DNA from: Dallia pectoralis
Taxonomy: Eukaryota; Chordata; Actinopteri; Esociformes; Umbridae
Length of the DNA stretch: 64,000 bases
Reading direction: 5' to 3'
Assembly (NCBI GenBank): GCA_029465975.1
Contig: CM055753.1
Coordinates: 7,471,321 to 7,535,320 of the forward strand
In this document: in pieces, positions 28,545-39,550 of the stretch
Layout: the number at the start of each line of letters is the position of its first letter
Numbering within the stretch: the stretch's first letter is position 1
Notes under the pieces: generated by a model
Seen by the model: only the letters and a program-made list of their open reading frames with translations
Database searches by the model: none
What the model was told of the DNA's origin: nothing
Made by a program: the position numbers and the translations under genes

Positions 28545-31500
28545 GTCCATATCCATAGAATGTATATGGATTCAGTTAATCCTATCTAAAATCCCTGCCT
28601 CCCTCCCTCTCTCCCTCCCTCTCTCCCCCCCGCCCGTTAGGTGCTTACTCTCTATCTATCCGTGACTGGGATGATGATCGAGGTGACCACGTGAAGCACT
28701 ATAAGATCAGGAAGCTGGACAGCGGAGGATATTACATCACGACGCGAACGCAGTTCGACACTGTGCAAGAGTTGGTGGGGCACTACACAGGTGAGACACA
28801 CACACACTCAGAGGTGTGTGTTTGTGTGTGTGTGCGTGTGTGTGTGGGTGATAGGTTACTTTCAGGGCTCAAGGAGAGATCATGCCATGTCCAAGCGCTG
28901 CAGTGTTAAAACCACATTCTTGGTTTCCTTCCTATTTTCCTCCTGTGTTTTTCTGCCCTCTGGTGGCTCAGTGTTGTATAGCAGCTCTCCTGCCCACCGT
29001 GTGGGCTAAGCGTCATGTATGTCTTAAGTTGCTGCTGTGTTTTTTGCAGGATAAGGGAGGAGATTGGTGGTCCAAATAAAGCATTTTTGTCTGTTTGCTT
29101 TGTATGTTTTATATGGGTCTGTTGCTTTGGTCCCTCAGCAATTTATCTTTGCTTCTGTTCTTTTTTACTGTCTGTCCCTTTGTCTTACTTTCATTGGTCT
29201 TTACATGTTTTTTTCTCTCTGTTTCTGCGTCTATCTTTCTCTCCTATGTCTCTGTCTCTGTTTCTCTGTCCGTCTGTGTATCTTTGTCTCTATCTCTTGT
29301 CTGTCTGCCTGCCTCTGTCTGTCTCTCTGTCCCCCCCCAGAACGAGCTGCAGGTTTGTGCTGTAGGCTGATGGGCAGCTGTAGGCGTGGCATGCCTAAAC
29401 TGGCCGACCTATCAGTGAAGACCAAGGATGTGTGGGAGATTCCCAGAGAGTCTCTCCAACTGATAAAGAAGCTGGGCAATGGGCAGTTTGGAGAAGTCTG
29501 GATGGGTAGGAACTAGTTCTGTCTTTGCATGCCTCTTCATCTCATTTCATCTCCCTTCTTCCTCCACCCCCCCATTTCTACTCTCTCCATTCCTATCTTC
29601 TACCTCCACCCGCTCCCTCCCTCCCTCCACTCCTCCCTTTTCCCCTCTCCCTACACTCGGCCCTTCGCCCTCCCCCTCTCTAGGCTGTAACGATGGGCTG
29701 TGTTGCTACCTGACCACACCCTGTCCCAATAACACACCCCTCACCTTGGGGCTGGGGCGGGATGCCTGGGAAATATCCCGGGAAGCGCTGGCCCTAAACA
29801 GGAAGTTGGGCCAGGGCTGCTTCGGAGACGTCTGGATGGGTGAGCTTGATAATTAGTTGTTCCATGTGCTGATCTGTCAGTCAGCCTCTATGCTGTGGGC
29901 CGGGATGACACTCATCCGCTTTTATGCTATATATCTGTCAGTCAGCCTCTATACTGTCGGCCCGGATGACACTCATCCGCTTTTATGCTATATATCAGTC
30001 AGTCAGCCTCTGTACTGTCGGCCCGGATGACACTCATCCGCTTTTATGCTATATATCAGTCAGTCAGCCTCTGTACTGTCGGCCTGGATGACACTCATCC
30101 GCTTTTATGCTATATATCAGTCAGTCAGCCTCTATACTGTGGGTCGGGATGACACTCATCCGCTTTTATGCTATATATCAGTCAGTCAGCCTCTGTACTG
30201 TCGGCCTGGATGACACTCATCCGCTTTTATGGTATATATCAGTCAGTCAGCCTCTATACTGTGGGTTGGGATGACACTCATCCGCTTTTATGCTATATAT
30301 CTGTCAGTCAGTCTCTATACTGTCGGCCTGGATGACACTCATCCGCTTTTATGCTATATATCAGTCAGTCAGCCTCTGTACTGTCGGCCCGGATGACACT
30401 CATCCGCTTTTATGCTATATATCAGTCAGTCAGCCTCTATGCTGTGGGTCGGGATGACACTCATCCGCTTTTATGCTATATATCAGTCAGTCAGCCTCTA
30501 TACTGTTGGCCTGGATGACACTCCTCTGCTTTTATGCTATATATCAGTCAGTCAGCCTCTATACTGTCGGCTCGGATGACACTCATCCGCTTTTATGCCA
30601 TATATCAGTCAGTCAGCCTCTATACTGTCGTCCCGGATGACACTCATCCGCTTTTATGCTATATATCTGTCAGTCAGCCTCTATACTGTTGGCCTGGATG
30701 ACACTCATCCGCTCGCTTTTACAGTATATTTCCATTGGCCAGGGGAAGTCAGTCTTTAGTACTTTAGTATAGGAAGGTGAGTGGTTGTCAGTGTGCCAGC
30801 TTATACACATAGGGCAGCAACATGTCAGCATCCAGCAGTGATGGTGGTTGCTTAGTAACGGTGTTAACCAGCCCGAATTTTAATTGACCAGTTGTGAAAT
30901 GTGAGGATTCCAGAGAAGCCAATACATACAGGGCTTTAGGGACTAAGACTGCGCCAAACTTTTTCCCAGTAGCGTTTGTCATAGTGCCTTGGATGTTTCT
31001 CACTCCACTGCTCATGTGGGGTTGTGTTTGGCTATCTATCCCTCGTACAGAGCTGTTCTCTATCTTTATTTTGTAAACTCCTTTCAGCAATGGCGCACGC
31101 AGTGCCAGCTCTAGCTCTTTAGGGGCCCTGAGAAAAATAGGGTGGGCTCATAAGCTTATAAGTTTAGACTCTCTAGCTGTTGGAGGCCCCCTAGCTTTCA
31201 GGGGCCCCAAGTGACCATTTATGCCGCTTATGCCTAGAACCGGCCCTAGGAGCATGTGCACAATTTACTCTGGAATAGAACGTCCGGTCTAATAAAGACA
31301 TAATAACATTTTAAGTTGTATAGATGTCATTTATAATAAAGACGTATTAGCATGTATATTTGATCAGAATGTCCTTTATAATATAGACATTATACAATTT
31401 ACGGATAAATAGAATTATCTTGATAATAAAAACATAAGAACATTTGCTATTGAATTAAACACAATTTATGAGAAGGACATTTGCAAAAAGAATGTACTGT

Positions 31501-34500
31501 GATTGTATATACTATACACGGCAGAAGAATACTATTTGTTGAATATTTTTTTAGCACATTATTATAATTAGTGCCTCGTGAATGACAAATAGAGATTGAA
31601 AGAAAAAATTGCCATCTCTTGGAATTAGGACTGGAAGACATTGCCAGTGAACCTATGAGTTTGGTTCCAAACTCCGGTCAAAGTTCCATTCTATTGATTA
31701 TTTTTCTTTGTCCACAATGCAACATTCAACAGGTAGCTTGGTCTCTACCTACCCTCTCTCTCTCTCTCTCTCTCTTTGTGCTGTTATCCTTGTCTCCTCC
31801 AAGCATGACCTCATCTTCTTGCTTCATGTGTATACTGTATAAATGTGTGTACATCATATACCTCTGTCTACTGTATGTTTAAAGGAGAAAATGTATGCTT
31901 GATTCCACTGACTTTTGTGATATCTGACATAATTGTCAAATATCACAAAAGTAATAATTGTTGTTAATTCATCACACTTCTTTTTAACGCTACTGCACCA
32001 ATCACAAGTGTATTTTTCACATTAATTGAACAGTACGACTGTTGCAACGTGTGTGTGTGTGCGCGCGTGTGTGTGTGTGTGTGTGTGTGTGCGTCTTTTG
32101 TACCAGGAATGTGGAACGGCACCACCAAGGTGGCAGTAAAGACCCTGAAGCCCGGCACCATGTCCCCAGAGGCCTTCCTGGAAGAGGCTCAGATCATGAA
32201 GAGGCTGAGACATGATAAACTGGTGCAGCTGTACGCAGTGGTGTCTGAGGAGCCCATCTATATTATCACTGAGTTCATGAGCCAAGGTAACTGATGGACT
32301 AGGAAGGACAAGGCACACACACACGCACGTGCACACACACACCCACGCACGGGCACACACCCATGCGAGCACACACACATCAAATGCTTTGGCTCATTTA
32401 ATCCTGAAATTAATTTGACTGTGTATTGCAGGAAGCTTATTGGATTTCCTGAAGGACGGGGAAGGAGGGAGTCTGAAGTTGCCTCAACTGGTCGACATGG
32501 CTGCACAGGTTACAACACACACACTATCTGAACTGTGCTGCACAGGTTACAATACGCACACTATCTGGGCTGTGCTGCACAGGTTACAACACACACACTA
32601 TCTGAGCTGTGCTGCACAGGTTACAATAAGCACACTATCTGGGCTGTGCTGCACAGGTTACAACACACACACTATCTGGGCTGTGCTGCACAGGTTACAA
32701 CACACACACTATATGGGCTGTGCTGCACAGGTTACAACATACACACTATCTGGGCTGTGCTGCACAGGTTACAATACACACACTATCTGGGCTGTGCTGC
32801 ACAGGTTACAACACACACACACTATATGGGCTGTGCTGCACAGGTTACAACACACACACTATCTGGGCTGCGCTGCACAGGTTACAACACACACACTATC
32901 TGGGCTGTGCTGCACAGGTTACAATACGCACACTATCTGGGCTGTGCTGCACAGGTTACAACACACACACTATATGGGCTGTGCTGCACAGGTTACAATA
33001 CACACACTATCTGGGCTGCGCTGCACAGGTTACAACACACACTCACCATCTGGGCTGTCCAGCACAGTAGAATAAAGACAGGTGTGTTGGGAGTCACGTG
33101 CACCGTTGACCTGTCCTGTGTATGTGTGTGTAGATAGCGGCTGGCATGGCGTACATAGAGCGTATGAACTACATTCACCGTGATCTGCGAGCAGCCAACA
33201 TTCTGGTCGGTGACAATCTGGTGTGCAAGATCGCTGACTTTGGCCTGGCCAGACTCATAGAGGACAATGAGTACACTGCCAGACAAGGTAGGAGGGCATT
33301 CTGGGTGGGCACGCGGTGACCGCCGTTGCTGTGAAACAGGCTTCGCAAATACATTTGACTCATTTCGTTGACTTCATCAGTTGAATCTTTCAGTTGACTC
33401 ATTCGTTCAATTTGTCAGGAGCCAAGTTTCCCATTAAGTGGACCGCTCCTGAGGCAGCTCTGTATGGACGCTTCACCATCAAGTCTGACGTCTGGAGCTT
33501 TGGCATCCTGCTCACGGAGCTAATCACAAAAGGGCGTGTACCTTACCCAGGTAGGGGGCGTGGCTAACTCTTATCTATCTCTCCACTTGCCATCTCTGTA
33601 CATCCACCTGCCACCTCTGTGTATCCACCTGCCTCTATTTCTCCACCTGCCTCTGTGTATCCACCTGCCTTTATGTCTCCACCTGCCTCTGTGTATCCAC
33701 ATGTCTCTATCTCTCCACTTGTCTCTGTATATCCACCTGTCTCTATCTCTCCACTTGTCTCTGTATATCCACCTGTCTCTATCTCTCCACTTGTCTCTGT
33801 ATATCCACCTGTCTCTATCTCTCCACTTGTCTCTGTATATCCACCTGTCTCTATCTCTCCACTTGTCTCTGTATATCCACCTGCCTCTATCTCTCCACTT
33901 GTCTCTGTATATCCACCTGCCTCTATCTCTCCACTTGTCTATATGTAGCCACCTGCCTCTATCTCTCCACTTGTCTCTGTATATCCACCTGCCTCTATCT
34001 CTCCACTTGTCTCTGTATATCCACCTGCCTCTATCTCTCCACTTGTCTATATGTAGCCACCTGCCTCTATCTCTCCACTTGTCTCTGTATATCCACCTGC
34101 CTCTATCTCTCCACTTGTCTCTGTATATCCACCTGCCTCTATCTCTCCACTTGTCTCTGTATATCCACCTGCCTCTATCTCTCCACTTGTCTCTGTATAT
34201 CCACCTGCCTCTATCTCTCCACTTGTCTATATGTAGCCACCTGCCTCTATCTCTCCACTTGTCTCTGTATATCCACCTGCCTCTATCTCTCCACTTGTCT
34301 CTGTATATCCACCTGCCTCTATCTCTCCACTTGTCTCTGTATATCCACCTGCATCTATCTCTGGTTAATGGGGCGTTACTTCACTAGACTTTCTCCCATC
34401 CCTCTCCAGGTATGAACAACCGGGAGGTCCTGGAGCAGGTGGAGCGGGGCTACAGGATGCCCTGCGCTGCTGGCTGCCCCCCCACCCTCCATGAGCTGAT

Positions 34501-34618
34501 GGTGCAGTGCTGGAGGAGAGAGGCTGACGAGAGGCACACCTTTGAATACCTGCAGGGCTTCCTGGAGGATTACTTCACCGCTACTGAGCCACAGTACCAG
34601 CCTGGAGAGAACCTGTGA
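26618..34618 (+). CDS. fgr: Src-family tyrosine kinase Fgr (Yrk)
   Basis: Membrane-anchored non-receptor tyrosine kinase. Coding exons: 26618-26837, 27732-27834, 27918-28016, 28370-28473, 28641-28790, then 29341-29505 or 29684-29839, then 32107-32286, 32432-32508, 33134-33287, 33419-33550, 34410-34618. Lengths total 530 aa with the first alternative exon, 527 with the second. MGCAHCKQKK gives a myristoylated Gly2 and palmitoylatable Cys. Then SH3 (LFIALYDYDARTEDDL, GYIPSNYVAPVDS), SH2 (WYFGKMGRKDAERQLL, GTFLIRESETT), and kinase (VAVKTL, HRDLRAAN, ADFGLARLIEDNEYTARQG with the activation-loop Tyr, WTAPEAALYG) and the C-terminal regulatory Tyr in EPQYQPGENL. FMSQG and LRAANILVGDNLVCK match chicken Yrk; the second alternative exon matches mammalian FGR; AHDC1 next door is the FGR neighbour in human. 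Start fixed by the myristoylation motif. The usual Pro of ERPTFEYLQ is His here. Confidence 0.95.
26838..27292 (+). repeat. 26-bp minisatellite in fgr intron, about 17 copies
   Basis: Unit CGACCGTAGGAGTGTCTGTT followed by AGTAGT, starting directly at the donor side of the intron. Confidence 0.95.
27293..27705 (+). repeat. Related 23-bp minisatellite, about 18 copies
   Basis: Units GTAGGAGTGTCTGTCTGTGG plus GGT, alternating with GTAGGAGTGTCTCTAGGGGG. It shares GTAGGAGTGTCT with the preceding 26-bp array, so the two probably derive from each other. Confidence 0.95.
28025..28048 (+). repeat. (CA)n just after fgr SH3 exon donor
   Basis: CA run starting about 8 nt downstream of the 28016 donor; complementary to the TG run before the next acceptor. 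Confidence 0.95.
28199..28366 (+). repeat. (TG)n before fgr SH2 exon acceptor
   Basis: Interrupted TG repeats fill the last 170 bp of the intron, ending TGTGTTGCCAG at 28369 in place of a pyrimidine tract. Confidence 0.95.
28476..28541 (+). repeat. (CA)n just after fgr SH2 exon donor
   Basis: Pure CA run starting three bases after the GTATG donor of the 28370-28473 exon. Confidence 0.95.
29341..29505 (+). CDS. fgr: fgr alternative exon 7A (Fyn-B/Yrk-like)
   Basis: 165 nt, phase 1 at both ends, preceded by CCCCCCCCAG and followed by GTAGGA. Encodes ERAAGLCCRLMGSC, LADLSVKTKDVWEIPRESLQ and the glycine loop LGNGQFGEVWMG. This covers the SH2-kinase linker and the start of the N-lobe. Matches the exon used in Fyn-B and chicken Yrk. 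Confidence 0.92.
29684..29839 (+). CDS. fgr: fgr alternative exon 7B (FGR/Src/Fyn-T-like)
   Basis: 156 nt, phase 1 at both ends, preceded by CCCCTCTCTAG and followed by GTGAGC. Encodes CNDGLCCYLTTPCPNN, GLGRDAWEISREALAL and the glycine loop LGQGCFGDVWMG. Nearest to human FGR (NDGLCNLL, DAWEISR, GCFGDVW). Nine nt shorter than exon 7A, the same 3-residue difference as Fyn-B and Fyn-T. Intact frame and splice sites suggest it is functional. Confidence 0.92.
29862..30720 (+). repeat. 61-bp minisatellite in fgr intron, about 14 copies
   Basis: Unit GTCAGCCTCTATACTGTCGG, CCCGGATGACACTCATCCGC, TTTTATGCTATATATCAGTCA. GGATGACACTCATCC makes each unit partly self-complementary. Confidence 0.95.
31100..31250. 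mobile_element. Short inverted-repeat element (MITE-like)
   Basis: Left end AGTGCCAGCTCTAGCTCTTT and right end TGCCTAGAACCGGCCCTAGG are imperfect inverted repeats. The interior has GGGGCCC blocks (TTAGGGGCCCTGAG and TTTCAGGGGCCCCAAGTG) as in a common fish DNA element. No target duplication was found. Confidence 0.5.
31251..32106 (+). other. fgr: 3' end of fgr intron after exon 7B
   Basis: AT-rich DNA with no gene seen, then a TG/CG run at 32049-32092 and the acceptor TCTTTTGTACCAG at 32106. Confidence 0.6.
32500..33062 (+). repeat. fgr: 37-bp minisatellite carrying copies of the fgr exon 9 splice donor
   Basis: The array starts inside the 3' end of the coding exon (CTGCACAG|GTTACAACACAC, exon end 32508). 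I count 15 copies of CACAG|GTTACA at 37-39 bp spacing, including the real donor. The remainder of the unit is CACACACACTATCTGGGCTG. The intron stays open in frame with the exon to 33075. Confidence 0.95.
33560..34365 (+). repeat. 36-bp minisatellite in fgr intron, about 21 copies
   Basis: Unit CCACCTGCCTCTATCTCTCC, ACTTGTCTCTGTATAT. The 283-residue ORF across it is out of frame with the kinase, whose frame stops at a TAA just after the 33550 donor. Confidence 0.95.
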
Positions 34619-35060
34619 TCGTGCCTGTGATCGTGCCTGTGACCGTGCCTGTGACCGTGCCTGTGACCGCGCACACACTGTCTATTGTTACTATCAACTT
34701 ATCTATTCTTCATGTGTGTTATATACTCTCAGGCCAGAGAAATCAAACCCAGAGTCATCCCTTTTCTCCCCTGTCTGCGCTCGGCAGCCCGGACCAGCGG
34801 AGCACAGTGTAATGAGGGCGTGGCTCAATAGCGCTAATGTGTTACCATCACAACGGGGCTCCATCTCTACATAGATGGCTATGGTTCGGTCTGGTCCGGG
34901 TTTATGTCTAAAATCTTCTGTCGACTTGAGATGACGAGGATGATAATGATGACGACGACTTCATGTAATGCTTTCTTCTCTCTAACCACTTTGCCGCCGG
35001 TGTGAAAGTGGATTTTTACTGTAACATTTCCGCTATTTTATATGACAAAACATGATTTTG
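34619..35060 (+). other. fgr: fgr 3' UTR
   Basis: Begins with five tandem copies of a 10-bp GTGCCTGTGA-like repeat next to the stop codon. No clear AATAAA nearby, so the 3' end is uncertain. Confidence 0.45.
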
Positions 35061-35500
35061 TATTTTGTATTTAAAGCTTGTATATCTACTGTATGTAACT
35101 GAGATAGCATCTGGGGGTCTGTTCAGCGGGTTGCTCTATTGCAAATCATTCAGACGTATTGTCGGTCAGGGCAGTTTATGGGACTTCTCTGTTTAGCTTC
35201 TCTGAATCCACGCCGTCCTGTGAACAGATTTCAACCAACTGATTGTATGATGATGTAACCATTGGGCTGTCTCCGATGTTTCTGTATCCTACCTGTGGTA
35301 AAGTTCTAGTCCATATTACCTGTGTCGTCTCTCCTTTTTTGTAGCCTGCGTACCCCACCCCCTACCACCCTGCTGCTTTATCTGTGCACGCATATACAGC
35401 TCTGTGTCTTATAGCACACTCCCTCTCTATTATCCACCCCCCTTCCATCGGCATTGCACCCAGACAACTTTATATATAAAGAAATACAGTTCCCATAATA
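35061..35500 (+). promoter_or_regulatory. fgr-ahdc1 spacer, ahdc1 promoter region
   Basis: No gene seen. TATATATAAAG occurs at about 35470-35480, shortly before the CpG-rich region, but whether it acts as a TATA box is unknown. Confidence 0.3.
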
Positions 35501-36097
35501 CTTATCGGTAGAATTGAAGGCCAACTACGGGTCCCCGGATGGGACTGACAGCCAGCACGTCTTGCTAGAAACGACGGAGGCGAGATTGCAGTGTGTGAGA
35601 GACAGCGAGAGAAAGAGGAATACAGCGGGGAGAGAACGGAAGAAATATTTTGTTGTTTCTCCCAGAATCGTCTGGGAGAATCGGCGCCTTTCTGCCTGGG
35701 TATCGTTACGGTGGGATTGGGGAGAGTGTTCGCGTGCAGAACTGGGTGTCCGCCCCCCTTTCCCCGTCTTCCCATCTCTCGGTCCTTCGTTCTTTACATT
35801 TTTATGATAATTTTACCCATTTACCCCCTTTACCGTTTTCCTGGGCGGCTCTGCTGTTAATATAGACCAGCTTGTTTTTAGAGAAACGGTTTTCTGTGGC
35901 GGGGTCTTACTCACTCACATACAGACAGATGCGCGAGGCATCCAGAACCGACAGACAGACCGACAGACAACCGCGTTAACGGAAGGCATGAACGGAAAAT
36001 GCTGTGCGCCCGCGGTGGCAGGCGTGATGTTACCGAGTGCTCCGTGACCCACGCCACGCGAGGAGAGAAGCCCGGCTGCAGCAACGAGCCTCTCGCG
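35501..36097 (+). other. ahdc1: Probable CpG-rich 5' UTR exon of ahdc1
   Basis: GC and CpG rise sharply (CGCCCGCGGTGGCAGGCGTG near 36006), ending in the strong donor CTCTCGCG|GTGAGTGCG at 36097/36098. Long overlapping ORFs look random. AHDC1 has several non-coding 5' exons in mammals, so this is the best candidate promoter exon. No transcript evidence; the 5' boundary is approximate. Confidence 0.4.
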
Positions 36098-36799
36098 GTG
36101 AGTGCGCGCATCCAGAGTCTCTGTCTGTGTACACACACAACACTCATATTTGCATACCGGGCAGTTCTAGATGCGCGCGGCACCGCTGCATTTTTTTTTT
36201 ATTATTGAAGGAATTCGTGTTAACCTCGTCGGTGCCGTCGTTACCGGGCTCTCGCGCTGGGTCACACTCTGCCACCGTCTTTGGCTTAGTTTGGCTCACA
36301 TTATTGATGCAGACCACACACACACACATACGCGCGCAGTTAAGGCTTTTGTTCAAGCTTCTATGCATACAGGCATGTGTGTTTGCTAGTAGGTTGTTAA
36401 TGCCAAGATGTCTACCGTACACTTAACAGTCACATAAGACTGAATGCGGTACGGGGACAGGCTTTCTTCCGGTAGATTAAACAGAATCGATGCGTTCGGT
36501 CTCGAGCTGAATGGAACATCCAGTGCTCCGGACAGTGCTGGTGTGGCGCGAGCTTAGGGCGCTCTCCGACAGATGTTTACTAGTCTCTAATTACCCAGAG
36601 GGAGAGAGACGTCATCCCTCTGTCATTCCACTCCTCCTTGGTAAAGACGCGCTATAACCATCCCGGTTATCAACTAAGCTGTCCTGACGCGCTCATTGTG
36701 AATAGGCACGAGTGACGCCCAGATCAGCTTTGAGAGACAGTGCTCTATTAGGGTGATTATTAGGGTGCATATAGAGGGGAAGGAAGCGATGGGAAAGGG

Positions 36800-36980
36800 A
36801 GATGGAGCAAAAGATTCAGAGGCAGGGAGAGAGGGGGTATAGGGACAGAGCAAGGAAGACAGATATATGGGGAAAGAGCGAGAGAGAGAGAGACAGGGCA
36901 GCAAGGGAGAAACAGAGAAAGGGAATGAGAGAGAGAGTGAGAGGGAGGGAGCTTAGAAAGAGAGAGAGAGAGAGAGCCTG
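36800..36980. repeat. GA-rich simple repeat
   Basis: GAGAGAGAGAG-rich block; ORFs on both strands are low-complexity. Confidence 0.8.
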
Positions 36981-37110
36981 TGGCCAGTGTCCTGTTGTGT
37001 TGTGACAGTGTCATTTCATTTAGGCCCCTCCCCTCATTGACATGCACGACTCTCCTGCATGTACGTGTCAGTGGAAGGATACAGAGAAAGAGAGATGTCT
37101 TAAGGGGTGT

Positions 37111-37111
37111 G

Positions 37112-37150
<39 letters not shown>
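37111..37150 (+). repeat. (TG)n microsatellite
   Basis: TG run followed by CGCGCG. Confidence 0.9.
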
Positions 37151-37152
<2 letters not shown>

Positions 37153-38884
37153 CCATTGCAGCACATAACAGCGTAGGCCTATTGTGTACCTGTGTGCGTG
37201 GTGGTGGTGGTAGTCATAGAAACGGATTGTATCACTTCTGATGTTTTGTGTCCTGATAGGCCAGGTCAGCACTCACATACACACACGCATGCATACACTT
37301 ACACACACGTTTGGATGTGCGTTCTATAACCTTGAGTGTGTGTCTTTGACTGATTGGCTGGAGACTGTCCAGGGGTGTTACACGCATGTCTGTGTGTGTG
37401 TGTGAGAGAGAGTGTATGTTGTTCTGCAGATACCCTCTGCAGATATCATCTGTCTCCTCTCAGCCTATCAGCACGGCCTGTCAGACTTCTTAGTTTCAGA
37501 GGTCGCCATGGAGACGGAACGGTCAGACTGGACACAAACGCACACGTCCAAATCCAACTGAAGGTCATGACCTATGATTCAGAGTTGTTGTTCCGGTTGC
37601 ATTGCTAATCCAGTTAGTTCTGGTTCCGTTTGAAACGGTCCGCTTGTTGTCTTATCCTATTCGTTTCACCTTCCTGGCTCTGGCATTATTCTCAGCAGAC
37701 GGTTGTACTGTAGTTTGCATTCTTTATCTATCAGACCGGTTATGTGTTTTAACTGTCTAAGCTCCAGACCACTGAGAAATGTTACTGCAGATGTCTGTTG
37801 CGGTATAATACTCTAAGACGGCACTCTGGGAGGATAAGGATCGGCACTTTGGACTGAGGTAAAACAGCTCCAGGAAGAGAAAGAGGAACAGTTGTACCAT
37901 CTGCATATCGAGGTGAGTGCCGAAGGAGGAAGAGAGAAAGCTGAGCTGTGACAGAGAGCATCCCAGGAGAGAGCTGGCCTCCCTCCCCAGAGATCCAGAA
38001 GACCAGCCCTCCTCAGCCTCTGACAGCTGCATTAACACCACAGTGGAACAGAACACAGGAACCCGCCAACCCAGCAGAACCCACCTCTTCCTGGCTGTCA
38101 GCCTGTTAACTATCCTGGATACCATTCCACACACGTCCGCTTGAGAAACTATACCACAGATTATGTCTGTCTATCTCAGACTCAAAAAAGAAATACCTAG
38201 AAAAACTATTTTGGCAAAACCGGTGTCCATACACCCTATGTCCCTTAGGTCTCCCTGTTTAATATTTGTTCTCACAACAAATATTAGCCACATCACTGTA
38301 GGAAGTGACTGAAAAAGCTTCTTCCACATAGTGTAACTACAACTACAACTGTCAATCTCCATTACTAATGACAAGTGCCACTCTTCACTCTAATGTTTAA
38401 CATAGGCCAATGAGAGCTGTCTTTTGATCCATTGGGACATTTGTAATATCTTTCACTGTACCACCGACATAAATACTAGCAGAGATGACCAGATGACATC
38501 TGCAGTTAATATTTCAAGCTAGTGTGGCAAATATTTTTTTTCTAAAAAATGGATGCGAATGTCTGAGATTTTCTCCATTTAAACTTTCTTGCTGGTTCGT
38601 CTATCAGCTTGCATTTACTTGTTGTCTCTTAATAGTCGCTTTAGACAAAAAGTACAACCCCGAACCCTAAACCACTATGGACTAGCTAGTACAATTTCAG
38701 TCTAGTAACTAATAATACAAAAAAAACAATTTTACTCATTTATTACACAAGAATGTACCAGTAACTTGTGACAGAAATGTGCTTTAAATGATGCAATTGT
38801 GATTTGCTGTTGAGCTCTGTAGTGTTGCAGTCGTTCAATCGAACAATGAAACACTCACATCCTGATTTATGAATTGGTGAACAT

Positions 38885-39550
38885 GGTTGCACCCTCGCTC
38901 ACTGGTCCATATAAAGAGATACCAGCTCCACCCACGTTCACTGGTCCATATAAAGAGATACCAGCTCCACCCTCGTTCACTGGTCCATATAAAGAGATAC
39001 CAGCTCCACCCTCGCTCACTGGTCCATATAAAGAGATACCAGCTCCACCCTCGTTCACTGGTCCATATAAAGAGATACCAGCTCCACCCTCGTTCACTGG
39101 TCCATATAAAGAGATACCAGCTCCACCCTCGCTCACTGGTCCATATTAAGAGATACCAGCTCCATCCTCGTTCACTGGTCCATATAAAGAGATACCAGCT
39201 CCACCCTCGCTCACTGGTCCATATAAAGAGATACCAGCTCCACCCTCGTTCACTGGTCCATATACAGAGATACCAGCTTCACCCTCGCTCACTGGTCCAT
39301 ATAAAGAGATACCAGCTCCACCCTCGTTCACTGGTCCATATTAAGAGATACCAGCTCCATCCTCGTTCACTGGTCCTAATAAAGAGATACCAGCTCCACC
39401 CTCGCTCACTGGTCCATATTAAGAGATACCAGCTCCACCCTCGCTCACTGGTCCATATTAAGAGATACCAGCTCCACCCTCGCTCACTGGTCCATATAAA
39501 GAGATTCCAGCTCCACCCTCGCTCACTGGTCCATATAAAGAGATACTAGC
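38885..39550 (+). repeat. 39-bp minisatellite, about 17 copies
   Basis: Unit CCACCCTCGCTCACTGGTCC, ATATAAAGAGATACCAGCT. Because 39 is a multiple of three, both strands keep open frames (up to 220 residues). Not considered coding. Confidence 0.95.

Noticed and set aside
33536..34387. 283-residue ORF following the kinase exon
   Set aside because: Lies in the 36-bp intronic array and is out of frame with the fgr exon, which meets a TAA right after the donor.
35514..36426. Overlapping ORFs of 97, 89, 71, 129 and 92 residues
   Set aside because: GC-rich 5' exon region with no codon or domain signal; treated as probable ahdc1 5' UTR.
37791..37912. Firm call of an ahdc1 5' UTR exon
   Set aside because: Splice sites look plausible, but part of it resembles a dispersed repeat also seen near 42205-42250, so it is only mentioned as a possibility.
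38885..39550. Regular repeats considered as a CRISPR array
   Set aside because: Units abut with no unique spacers, no cas genes, and the genome is vertebrate; the same holds for the other arrays.
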